Under the pieces are notes generated by a model. That model worked only from the letters and a program-made list of their open reading frames with translations, made no database searches and had not been told where the DNA came from. Both the position numbers and the translations under genes were made by a program. DNA of 64,000 nucleotides from the NCBI GenBank assembly GCA_002292815.1, contig DBBX01000003.1, forward strand, positions 1-64,000, in the 5' to 3' direction. Below, piece by piece: positions 16,907 through 24,369 of this stretch. The stretch is from Thiotrichaceae bacterium UBA973 (GTDB taxonomy: Bacteria; Pseudomonadota; Gammaproteobacteria; Eutrophobiales; Eutrophobiaceae). Position 1 is the first letter of the stretch. Every line of letters begins with the position of its first letter.

Positions 16907-17854
16907 ATGCTGACACTTGAAAACGACAAACGTGTAAAAGGCGAATTGGAAACCGTCTGGGAAATACTCACTGATATAAAGTGTTTTGCTGATGCAGGTC
17001 CTGACATTATCCGTGTTGAAATACTATCCGGTGAAGGTCTGGGTATGATAAGACGCGTTCACCATAGAATCAGCGGTTCATGGGAAGAAGAATGCATTGA
17101 ATGGGAACCACAATCTCATTTCACTATGCAAGTGAGGGGTGATAATTATCTATTACCAGTAACTTACCTGCGCCGTACAACCAGCATGGTGCAAAAACAA
17201 AAAAATGTTGTCATCGCTATTCGATATGAATACACGCCGAAGTATGGTCCTTTTGGTTTCTTCCTCAATAAGCACCAAATCATTCCTATTCTTAATCTAT
17301 TCTCTACACAATTAGTCGATAATCTGGCAAAGATAATTCAGCAGCGAAATTTAGATATATCTATATCGGCTGCAACAATATTAAAAAGTAAAAGCACAGA
17401 AATTCATACAATAGTACCAGAGACCTTAATTTCGGAAGCGTGCAAGATCCTCACAGAAAACAGAATTGGCAGTCTTATTGTGCTGGACCCAGAGGGAAAG
17501 ATTGCGGGTATTCTATCTGAACGCGACATCGTCAATGGTATTTCCACAACAGGTCAACCTATACTGAATAAAACCGTCAAGGAATTCATGACATGCAATG
17601 TTATTATTAGTCATCCGGAAGATACACTCGCCACACTAATGGCGATAATGAGTTCAAAACGTATTCGCCATCTACCTGTTGTTGATGATAACGACTACTT
17701 AGCCGGTGTGATTAGTATTGGCGATATTGTAAATGCGCGTATGTCTGAACTTGAACAAGAGTCAGCCGCTATGCATCAATACATTGAAGGTCGAAAATGG
17801 CGAGAAGTTGCAATGCAAATTGGTCGAGCCTCTGCATCAGAAGAATTTAGTTAG
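16907..17854 (+). CDS. SRPBCC-CBS-CBS fusion protein
   Basis: 315 aa. Residues 1-147 look like an SRPBCC/START-type ligand-binding domain (VWEILTDIKCFADAGPDI, then SGSWEEECIEWEP). Residues 155-213 and 224-280 are two CBS motifs (GILSERDIVN and GVISIGDIVN ends), followed by a helical tail with GRKWREVAMQIG. CBS pairs bind adenine nucleotides and SRPBCC folds bind hydrophobic ligands or lipids. The combination suggests a soluble two-ligand sensor. It is divergent from the RnfC-like gene with a 164-base shared promoter region. I do not know a characterised example. Confidence 0.8.
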   Translation: MLTLENDKRVKGELETVWEILTDIKCFADAGPDIIRVEILSGEGLGMIRRVHHRISGSWEEECIEWEPQSHFTMQVRGDNYLLPVTYLRRTTSMVQKQKNVVIAIRYEYTPKYGPFGFFLNKHQIIPILNLFSTQLVDNLAKIIQQRNLDISISAATILKSKSTEIHTIVPETLISEACKILTENRIGSLIVLDPEGKIAGILSERDIVNGISTTGQPILNKTVKEFMTCNVIISHPEDTLATLMAIMSSKRIRHLPVVDDNDYLAGVISIGDIVNARMSELEQESAAMHQYIEGRKWREVAMQIGRASASEEFS

Positions 17855-17857
17855 TTT

Positions 17858-18160
17858 CTAAACATACCAGACACCATTACTTGCCATACAGTCGATTGAA
17901 TCCAGTGCCATATGAATAATCAGTCCGATACCAACATAACGTAATGGTTTGATAAAACAAATTACGCCATAAATAATAACCGGTATAAATTCATGCAGTG
18001 GATGGAATCCAATACTACATCGATTGGGATCGTATATTGGATCAGCGAGTAAATGATCAAGATCAACGAGCATCGTTGCGATCATAATACAATAGGCAAC
18101 CTTCCATTTTTTTTTAAAAAATAGTAGAGCTGGCACCAATGGTACCAGTAAATGAAGCAA
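17858..18160 (-). CDS. DUF6122 membrane protein
   Basis: About 100 aa; the membrane protein carries the DUF6122 features LVDLDHLLADPIYDPNRCSIGFHPLH and a C-terminal HMALDSIDC. The conserved Asp and His residues (DLDHLL, HPLH, HMALD) resemble the metal-binding pattern of membrane-bound YdjM-like proteins. No ATG fits; TTG at 18160 or an unusual ATC a few codons upstream must be used, and the frame is closed by TAA just before. It follows the nitroreductase gene by about 30 bases. Confidence 0.75.
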   Translation of the reverse strand: MLHLLVPLVPALLFFKKKWKVAYCIMIATMLVDLDHLLADPIYDPNRCSIGFHPLHEFIPVIIYGVICFIKPLRYVGIGLIIHMALDSIDCMASNGVWYV

Positions 18161-18191
18161 TAGATGAAGGATGCCGTTTCTCGTTCTTTAC

Positions 18192-18755
18192 TTAAGGTAG
18201 CTCTGTCATAACTTGTTGTAATGATTTTCGTATAGTCTTCGGTACCTCAGCTGGAAAACCATACCAAATTAGTCCAACAATTTTTTCCAGGTCTTTATTG
18301 ACCCAAACTAAATCATAAAATCGATCTTCACGAGTTACCGGACCTGTCGACCACTTTGTACCGATGCCTTTATCCCATAGGCAAAGCATCATGTTTTGAA
18401 TAACACAGCAACAAGCAGCATAGTCTTCCTGAAAGAGTAACTCGTCATTTGATTTTTGACAGGTCACAAGTAACCAGCCCGGTATCTCCATCCAACGTTT
18501 ATACTTCTTTTCAGCAGCCTCTATCCCCTTTGTTTCAATTAGCGTTTCCTTATTCAGCTCACAAATACTACTTACTGTTTCCTGTCCTAATGAATAAAAA
18601 TGCCATGGTTCAGAAAGATGATGGTTTGGCGCCCAACACGCTGTCGCCAATGCATCTTTAATTACCGATAGTTCTGGAACCTGTTCAGAAATGAAATCGT
18701 GGATCGTGCGACGAGATTTAATTATCTCATCCAGGTCCATCGTGTGATTAACCAT
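18192..18755 (-). CDS. Nitroreductase family FMN oxidoreductase
   Basis: 187 aa with the family start IIKSRRTIHDF (FMN phosphate binding), ATACWAPNHHLSEPWHFY and the C-terminal VGLIWYGFPAEVPK. This is the YdjA-like, single-domain type of the nitroreductase superfamily. It is expected to be a homodimer binding FMN and using NAD(P)H; the natural substrate is unknown. Two cysteine-rich stretches (YAACCCVIQ) are unusual but lie in a core helix. The start could be the first ATG or the one five codons later. It is probably co-transcribed with the DUF6122 gene. Confidence 0.85.
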   Translation of the reverse strand: MVNHTMDLDEIIKSRRTIHDFISEQVPELSVIKDALATACWAPNHHLSEPWHFYSLGQETVSSICELNKETLIETKGIEAAEKKYKRWMEIPGWLLVTCQKSNDELLFQEDYAACCCVIQNMMLCLWDKGIGTKWSTGPVTREDRFYDLVWVNKDLEKIVGLIWYGFPAEVPKTIRKSLQQVMTELP

Positions 18756-19025
18756 TAAAACCTCGTTAAATTTTCGTAATTAATATTAAAAATATTTCTT
18801 GCTTAGGGATAATAGCATTTGCATCTTATTCAAACCTTGATGATTGTCCTAGCATTCTATTTTTTGTCCATGACAATAATATTTCTTATATTTATATATA
18901 TATCATATACTTATATTATTTTTATCATTTTATTCAAATAATGGTAGTTATTTTTCCTCGACTTAATCGACATCTGTCCAGTCTTTGTCTACCATGGAGT
19001 CATCCAAATATGAGAATTATTAATT

Positions 19026-20018
19026 ATGACTATCTCCGCAAACCCTACTACTGAGACTTTAACTAGTTTTAAGATCGGTGCAGTTTCGCGTATTACCAAT
19101 ATACCGATTGATACATTACGCATTTGGGAAAGACGCTATAGCGTTGTAGTACCAATTCGTTCAAATAATTCTGATCGCCAATACCGAAACGATGATATCA
19201 ATAGACTGACATTGTTAAAGATGTTGGTCGACAGAGGCCACTCTATTGGCAGCATAGCCCCACTCGCTAATGAGAAATTAATCGAACGTTTGGAAATACA
19301 TGATCAAAATAAAATCCGCACAAAGTCAGATGACACAAAAAAGAACGTACGTGTCGTTGTGATTGGCGAGGTTTTATCATTACAACTTGAACATTTCGAT
19401 ATCGCTGAATCAGATTATAGCTTCACAGGATTGTATCGAAATGAAACTGATTACACTGCAAACAAACAAGACGATGCGATAGATGTATTGATATATGAAT
19501 GTCCAGCTATACAGGGAGACCACGTTAAAGAAATTGATGCGTTATTCAAAAACTCAGGCGCAAAACAATTAATGTTGATATATGGATTCACTAATAGTGC
19601 GGCAAAGAAATTATTAAGAAAAACTGATTTTACCTATATACAAGCACCTATAACCATTGACCATCTAAACAAAGAAATAAATGATTTAATTACAGAAAAT
19701 AATATCTCTGAGGATAATAATTTTGTTTCTGACCTAGATAGTAAAGCCCCGTTAAGAACATATTCTAATAATGAATTAATTAAACTATCTTCCGCTTCAG
19801 CTACGATCAAATGTGAATGTCCACAGCATCTTTCAAGCATGATCCTGAAATTAATTCAATTTGAAATATATAGTGATGAATGCGCCACCAGATTTAAAAA
19901 GGATGGTGATTTACATAAATTGCTTGGAAATTTGACAGGCCATGCCCGTTCAATAATGGAGCAGGCATTAAAAAAGGTAATAGAAGCAGAAGCAGAAACT
20001 GATAGTGTAAAACCATAA
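19026..20018 (+). CDS. MerR-family regulator with divergent effector domain (LitR/CarH-like layout)
   Basis: 330 aa. A MerR winged helix (14-80) has the signature FKIGAVSRITNIPIDTLRIWERRY. A Rossmann-like middle domain (about 107-215) sits where B12-binding LitR/CarH proteins bind cobalamin, but the DxHxxG motif is absent, so cobalamin binding is not supported. The C-terminal helical part (about 255-320) contains two cysteines in KCECPQ. A secreted hydrolase gene follows after 17 bases and is probably in the same operon. The nearby lipocalin and cupin genes suggest a light or oxidative-stress regulon. Confidence 0.75.
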   Translation: MTISANPTTETLTSFKIGAVSRITNIPIDTLRIWERRYSVVVPIRSNNSDRQYRNDDINRLTLLKMLVDRGHSIGSIAPLANEKLIERLEIHDQNKIRTKSDDTKKNVRVVVIGEVLSLQLEHFDIAESDYSFTGLYRNETDYTANKQDDAIDVLIYECPAIQGDHVKEIDALFKNSGAKQLMLIYGFTNSAAKKLLRKTDFTYIQAPITIDHLNKEINDLITENNISEDNNFVSDLDSKAPLRTYSNNELIKLSSASATIKCECPQHLSSMILKLIQFEIYSDECATRFKKDGDLHKLLGNLTGHARSIMEQALKKVIEAEAETDSVKP

Positions 20019-20035
20019 ATTCAGGAATACATTTT

Positions 20036-20935
20036 ATGTTAAATAATAAAAAAACTTTTTACTTTTTCTGTTGGTTTATGTTGAGCTATGCCAGTGCAGT
20101 GCCGGCTAATGAATACAAACCATTTCACCCTCCCGGAAAATTTATAAATCTTGGTATGCATGTGATGTATATCGATTGTTTTGGAGATAAGTCACCAACA
20201 GTACTAATTGATGTTGGGATTGCTGACTCTTCTGCTAATTGGCATAAACTTGCAAAAAGCCTATCAAAAGATGTCCGCACATGTATATATGACCGAGCCG
20301 GTTATGGTTGGAGTGACCCAGGTCCTGGTACAAGAACAACGGCACAAATCGTACATGAACTTAATATGTTGCTCGAATTCGCTGAAGTTCCAGGACCTTA
20401 TGTATTAGTAGGCCATTCTTTCGGAGGATTTACAGCAAGATATTTTGCTGCGACTCACCCAAATAAAATCGTCGGTGCCGTATTAGTTGATTCATCGCAT
20501 CCAGATCAAATATATCGACTATCAGAACTCGATAACATAAAAAATAAACCACCTTTGAAAATAACCCGAAGAGAATTGGCACCAGCTTCTATGACTGACT
20601 TTGAAAAACGCTGGTACGCATTAAATTCGAGTAGAAAAGCAGTGTTTGCACAGATGAATGAACTAAAATACTTTAAGCAAAGCGCGTATGAAGTAAAACA
20701 CTCTGGCCCGATGTCTGATATCCCTTTGGCAATACTAACCAGGGGGAAGACTCAGTTACCCGTGATTAATGGTGTCTCACTTGAATCAGCATGGCGTGAT
20801 ATGCAAAAAGATTTACTTAAACTCAGTAAAAATAGTTGGCAGTCTGTAATTAAAGATAGCGGTCATAATATTTACAAAGATGCGCCTGAGGAAGTAATCA
20901 GTAACATATTAAAAGTAGTTAATCTATCCCGATAA
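20036..20935 (+). CDS. Secreted alpha/beta hydrolase
   Basis: 299 aa. A signal peptide (cleavage around SYASA-VPA, residue 21-22) is followed by a complete alpha/beta hydrolase fold: the oxyanion-region VLIDVGIADSSANW, YDRAGYGWSD, the nucleophile elbow GHSFGG (Ser about 127) and the C-terminal catalytic histidine in DSGHNIYKD. It resembles proline iminopeptidase/haloalkane-dehalogenase-like enzymes, but substrate prediction is not possible. Probably periplasmic. It sits 17 bases after the MerR-type regulator. Its 3' end is convergent with the gene at 20955. Confidence 0.85.
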   Translation: MLNNKKTFYFFCWFMLSYASAVPANEYKPFHPPGKFINLGMHVMYIDCFGDKSPTVLIDVGIADSSANWHKLAKSLSKDVRTCIYDRAGYGWSDPGPGTRTTAQIVHELNMLLEFAEVPGPYVLVGHSFGGFTARYFAATHPNKIVGAVLVDSSHPDQIYRLSELDNIKNKPPLKITRRELAPASMTDFEKRWYALNSSRKAVFAQMNELKYFKQSAYEVKHSGPMSDIPLAILTRGKTQLPVINGVSLESAWRDMQKDLLKLSKNSWQSVIKDSGHNIYKDAPEEVISNILKVVNLSR

Positions 20936-20954
20936 AAGAATAGTCATAACCGAC

Positions 20955-21458
20955 TTATATTTCTCGTGAATCGTATGCCCAATGTAACAACGCTTGTCTT
21001 TGTTTTCGTCTGCATTGTAAATCATACTTTTCGCAGTTTTTTCTAATCGCACCTCTATGCCTGACAATCGCTTTCCATCGCTTAATCTGTCGATAATCTT
21101 CTTCTGGAATGCGACGACCCATATAATAACGGCAATACCACTGAAACCAGCCACGCGGGTCTTCCTCAAATATCCAGCCTTTCTTCTGCCACTCTATTAA
21201 AGGCAGTGAGGCATCAACGCCATAATAATTGAGCTGAGGATTTTTTTTGAGTGAAGATAATTTCGCTTTCTTGAACCAACTCTCTGGAAACTCATCTTGG
21301 CAATCGGTCATATATTTTCCACCAAATATGCCAAGCGCTAACATTTCTTTGGGCTTGAGCTCAGGTTTAAAATCATGATCGAAGTTCCTGCCCACAGGTT
21401 CAATCAGAGAATAAATATAATCCGACTGCATATTATCGTTGACAATAACTTTTCTCAT
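20955..21458 (-). CDS. Conserved hypothetical protein with PRGWFQWYCRYY motif
   Basis: 167 aa, soluble, rich in aromatic and basic residues. A central block DPRGWFQWYCRYYMGRRIPE is followed by RQIKRWKAIVRHRGAIRKNC, which looks strongly conserved. The N-terminal half contains GIFGGKYMTDCQDEFP. I recall this family as a widespread uncharacterised protein, but no domain name or function can be given. It follows the lipocalin gene by 10 bases on the same strand, so the two form an operon. Confidence 0.75.
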   Translation of the reverse strand: MRKVIVNDNMQSDYIYSLIEPVGRNFDHDFKPELKPKEMLALGIFGGKYMTDCQDEFPESWFKKAKLSSLKKNPQLNYYGVDASLPLIEWQKKGWIFEEDPRGWFQWYCRYYMGRRIPEEDYRQIKRWKAIVRHRGAIRKNCEKYDLQCRRKQRQALLHWAYDSREI

Positions 21459-21468
21459 AAGTAGTTAT

Positions 21469-21987
21469 CTATCTGGATTGGTCAACATAAATCAATTGAT
21501 CTGTGTCAAAACCTAATTCTTTTGACCTGAAAATAAATCTATCAATAATATCCTGACTAACCGTTGGTGTTCTTGCCAATAACCATAGATAAGATCTGTT
21601 GTTGCCGGACACAAATGAATATTGATAATTTTCTTTGTCGAGTTCAAAGACGATGTAAGAACCATAAAATGGCCCGAAGAAAGATACCTTCAAATGACCT
21701 TTATCTTTAGAGCTGACAAAGTAGGCTTTACCCTCCGCCTCATTCCAGTCTTTATTCTCAGTGGAATATCCTCTGTTTATTACTTTGACACCACCATCTT
21801 CTCGTAGCGAGTATTCAGCATTAACTTTATCCAGCCCTCGTTCAAACGAATGATCGAGTCTTGCGATTTCATACCATTTTCCAAGATACTTGTTCATTTC
21901 AAAATCAGACACTGCGGTAATGCCTTCAGGCAAACCCGTACACGCACTTAAAAATAAAGAGAAAAAAAGAATTAGGAATATTCGCAT
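21469..21987 (-). CDS. blc: Outer-membrane lipocalin Blc
   Basis: 172 aa bacterial lipocalin. Lipoprotein signal with lipobox LSAC (C16), the lipocalin signature MNKYLGKWYEIARLDHSFERG, and the C-terminal Blc pattern YLWLLARTPTVSQDIIDRF. Blc proteins bind lysophospholipids or fatty acids at the outer membrane and are induced by stress. In several gammaproteobacteria the gene is part of photolyase/photo-oxidative clusters, fitting the MerR and cupin genes nearby. It forms a probable operon with the gene at 20955. Confidence 0.92.
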   Translation of the reverse strand: MRIFLILFFSLFLSACTGLPEGITAVSDFEMNKYLGKWYEIARLDHSFERGLDKVNAEYSLREDGGVKVINRGYSTENKDWNEAEGKAYFVSSKDKGHLKVSFFGPFYGSYIVFELDKENYQYSFVSGNNRSYLWLLARTPTVSQDIIDRFIFRSKELGFDTDQLIYVDQSR

Positions 21988-22009
21988 ATGTCAGATTACC
22001 CGATGTAGT

Positions 22010-22363
22010 TTATTTATCTGTCCAAACAGCATATTCATTACCGTTTGGATCACTAAAATGAAAGCGGCGACCGCCGGGAAAACAGAATATGGCTTTAAGA
22101 TTCGAACCTCCAGCCTTTTCTATTTTTGATTTTGTCATGTTCAGATCATTACTATAGAAAACAATCAATGCAGCACCTTTCTTAGCTGATGAGCTTAATG
22201 CTGATTTAAAAAACCCGCCATCAATTCCTTCATTTGTGAAAGCGGTATAATCAGAGCCATAATCGACAAATGACCAAGCAAATACTGTTGTGAAAAACTT
22301 TTTTGCAGCTTCGATATCTCTGGCTGGAAACTCAACATAATTTATTTTTTCATGTTCGTCCAT
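22010..22363 (-). CDS. VOC (glyoxalase/bleomycin-resistance) family protein
   Basis: 117 aa single VOC domain. The N-terminal strand INYVEFPARDIEAAKKFF leads to FAWSFVDYG, and the C-terminal FHFSDPNGNEYAVW is a hallmark of the family. VOC proteins bind a metal in a paired beta-alpha-beta-beta-beta fold and act as isomerases, lyases, dioxygenases or binding proteins. This subgroup is usually annotated only as VOC family. It is 22 bases upstream of the lipocalin gene on the same strand. Confidence 0.82.
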   Translation of the reverse strand: MDEHEKINYVEFPARDIEAAKKFFTTVFAWSFVDYGSDYTAFTNEGIDGGFFKSALSSSAKKGAALIVFYSNDLNMTKSKIEKAGGSNLKAIFCFPGGRRFHFSDPNGNEYAVWTDK

Positions 22364-22455
22364 AATGCATTTTCAGTTTAATTTAATTGAATTATTAAGG
22401 AGAGTAGATAATTATACTCTTAACTTAAAATAAACCACCAAAAGAGAGAATCATT

Positions 22456-22782
22456 ATGTCTAAAATGCAATGGACAGAGTTGAAGGATGCCCCTGTAAAC
22501 GAGTTATTTGAAGGCATTCGTATGCAAACACTGATGGAAGATGAAACCGGGATTAAAGCGATGCTTGTAGAATTTGCTCCAGGCGCCTGCTGGGAAGGTG
22601 GTGATGATATCCATGAATCTAGTTCAGAAGAGGTTTATATTGCTTCCGGGGTCTTCAGCGATGGTGAACGTGATTACCCTGCTGGTACCTATATTCATAT
22701 GCCTAAAGGTTCGGCGCATGTCCCTCAGTCTAAAACAGGCTGTACTGTCTTTGTCTTTTACCCTGAAGGCAGACCTTTATAA
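22456..22782 (+). CDS. ChrR-like cupin protein
   Basis: 108 aa single cupin of the ChrR-like type: EFAPGACWEGGDDIHESSSEEVYIASG, then YPAGTYIHMPKGSAHVPQS. The His and Glu residues (DIHE, EE, AHVP) are placed as cupin metal ligands. In ChrR such a domain forms the zinc-binding C-terminal half of an anti-sigma factor that senses singlet oxygen. Here it stands alone without the N-terminal anti-sigma domain, so its role is uncertain. It is divergent from the VOC gene. A CysXxx-type zinc protein gene is convergent at 22792. Confidence 0.8.
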   Translation: MSKMQWTELKDAPVNELFEGIRMQTLMEDETGIKAMLVEFAPGACWEGGDDIHESSSEEVYIASGVFSDGERDYPAGTYIHMPKGSAHVPQSKTGCTVFVFYPEGRPL

Positions 22783-22791
22783 TAAATAGTC

Positions 22792-23088
22792 TTACTTTTT
22801 AAGCTTCTGTGGATTTCGGTTTGGACAAGTTTTGTCGCTACAACGATCAGGAATTGTCTTGGTGCCTTCAACGATTAGTGCACCACATTTCTTATCGCCG
22901 CGGAGGCACTTACATTTCTTTCCTGTTGGTCGTGTCTCAACATAAAAATTGCAACCTTTAGCTGAGCACCTATAGACAGGTCCAAACCGGCCACTAGCTG
23001 GCTCAAGTGTACCTTTGCCACACAGTGAGCAGCTAACACCGGTGGGTTTTAAATCATCAAACTTAGTAGCTATTGTCATTATCATCAT
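22792..23088 (-). CDS. Topoisomerase-type zinc-ribbon protein (98 aa)
   Basis: Two four-cysteine clusters follow the pattern of topoisomerase I C-terminal zinc ribbons. The first is CSLCGKGTLEPASGRFGPVY with RCSAKGCNFY; the second is KCKCLRGDKKCGA with RCSDKTCPN. There is no catalytic topoisomerase domain. Such free-standing ribbons probably bind single-stranded nucleic acid. The start could be either of the first two ATGs or the ATG at codon 4. It lies 10 bases from the end of the convergent cupin gene and may be co-transcribed from the FAH-family gene upstream (28-base gap). Confidence 0.75.
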   Translation of the reverse strand: MMIMTIATKFDDLKPTGVSCSLCGKGTLEPASGRFGPVYRCSAKGCNFYVETRPTGKKCKCLRGDKKCGALIVEGTKTIPDRCSDKTCPNRNPQKLKK

Positions 23089-23116
23089 TACTTACCGTAT
23101 TTACAGTCACTAATTC

Positions 23117-23728
23117 TTAGTTTGCTTGCCAGCATGCTTCAACTAACAGTTTCTCTTTATGGAAAACCTTGCCGATAAACTTATCACCAGAATTAATAAC
23201 GCCACTACCTTTTGGTGTACCACACATTAATAAATCTCCATCTTCAAATGAAAGAAAACTCATGGCCTCGTCCAATAACTGCTGAGGTTGATTCAACATT
23301 AATTCACAAGCACCGTCCTGAATTAAACAGTCATTTATAAACAATTCCATCCTCAACTCACTAATGTCGCAATTAAAGGAAATAAATTCACTAAAGACAG
23401 CAGAATTATCAAATGACTTAGCCCGTTCCCATGGCAAACCCTTTGTCTTCAACTTAGCCTGAAGTTCTCTCTTTGTTATATCAATACCAAAGCCTACGCC
23501 TCGTAGTTCACTATCAATAATCATAAATGTAATTTCTCCTTCATAATGAATCACATCTGAATTACAAAGGTGTATCTCGTTAGAGATTGCTGAGTTTGGT
23601 TTTAGGAAGATAATTGGCTCTTCTGGGACTTCATTATTCAGTTCCCGAATATGTTCCACATAGTTTCGACCAATACAAACAACTTTTGATGGCAAGAGCT
23701 CCTTGCCGTTCCATTTTATGGATTTCAT
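23117..23728 (-). CDS. Fumarylacetoacetate hydrolase (FAH) family protein, YcgM-like
   Basis: 203 aa; the short FAH-family form. Motifs: VVCIGRNYVEHIRELNNEVP, IIFLKPNSAIS, the metal-binding YEGEITFMI (Glu residues), and CGTPKGSGVI near the C-terminus. The family hydrolyses C-C bonds of beta-diketone-like acids (acylpyruvates, oxaloacetate decarboxylation in related enzymes) with Mg2+. The residue between helix and strand in the central lid is shorter than in typical 210-220-aa members. It is followed on the same strand by the zinc-ribbon gene. Confidence 0.85.
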   Translation of the reverse strand: MKSIKWNGKELLPSKVVCIGRNYVEHIRELNNEVPEEPIIFLKPNSAISNEIHLCNSDVIHYEGEITFMIIDSELRGVGFGIDITKRELQAKLKTKGLPWERAKSFDNSAVFSEFISFNCDISELRMELFINDCLIQDGACELMLNQPQQLLDEAMSFLSFEDGDLLMCGTPKGSGVINSGDKFIGKVFHKEKLLVEACWQAN

Positions 23729-23790
23729 TTTACTCGCTTACCGGGATGAATTGTTATAAAGGATTATAGATATCATTACTTTCCCTTTAG

Positions 23791-24228
23791 TTAACTAATG
23801 CTTTTATTATCTTCTTCTGTCTTGGTATCTTTTTTATAATTGGTGTCTTGTCGTTTGAGATTAACAGCATGCTTCTGCTGATAAATATCGAATACTTTGT
23901 CGGCATCAAGTCCGGCACACATCATTGCGGATACCAGAAAATGTAGAATGTCGATTAATTCAACCCGAATATTTTGCATATCAATTTCATCTTTGCTCCA
24001 CCATTTCCATAACAATTCTTCATCAAGTTCAACTAATTCTTCTTTCATGGCCTTTGCATAGTTCATTAACCATTCATTTGGTAGTTCATTAACATTCAAC
24101 TTATTCTCAGCGACAGCAGCAATGATCGACTGCATATTCAGATCCTGTCCCGACTTATCTTTGAGTTTATTTTTACTAAAGACATAATCATTAAGTTCTG
24201 TCTGCATCTCGAAAATCTTATCTAACAT
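23791..24228 (-). CDS. Dimeric-type dUTPase
   Basis: 145 aa all-alpha NTP pyrophosphatase of the dUTPase_2 family. The metal-binding helix EELVELDEELLWKWWSK is followed by a second acidic helix NIRVELIDILHFLVSAMMCAG, then VNLKRQDTNYK. The KWW signature and ELIDILHF are typical. It hydrolyses dUTP to dUMP, keeping uracil out of DNA. The C-terminus is a Lys/Asp/Glu-rich extension. The gene lies upstream of the FAH-family gene (62-base gap) and is divergent from uup. Confidence 0.85.
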   Translation of the reverse strand: MLDKIFEMQTELNDYVFSKNKLKDKSGQDLNMQSIIAAVAENKLNVNELPNEWLMNYAKAMKEELVELDEELLWKWWSKDEIDMQNIRVELIDILHFLVSAMMCAGLDADKVFDIYQQKHAVNLKRQDTNYKKDTKTEEDNKSIS

Positions 24229-24369
24229 GGTGCTCTCCGCTTTGCTATTTATGAGGGTGACAGACTCTAGCCTGTCTTTTGATAACTTACCACGATTAGA
24301 CTGCCTGACAAATCCTGTCCCGATTCGATGAATACTATATAATCGCGCTTTTTCTAGTGCTGGTGTGCA

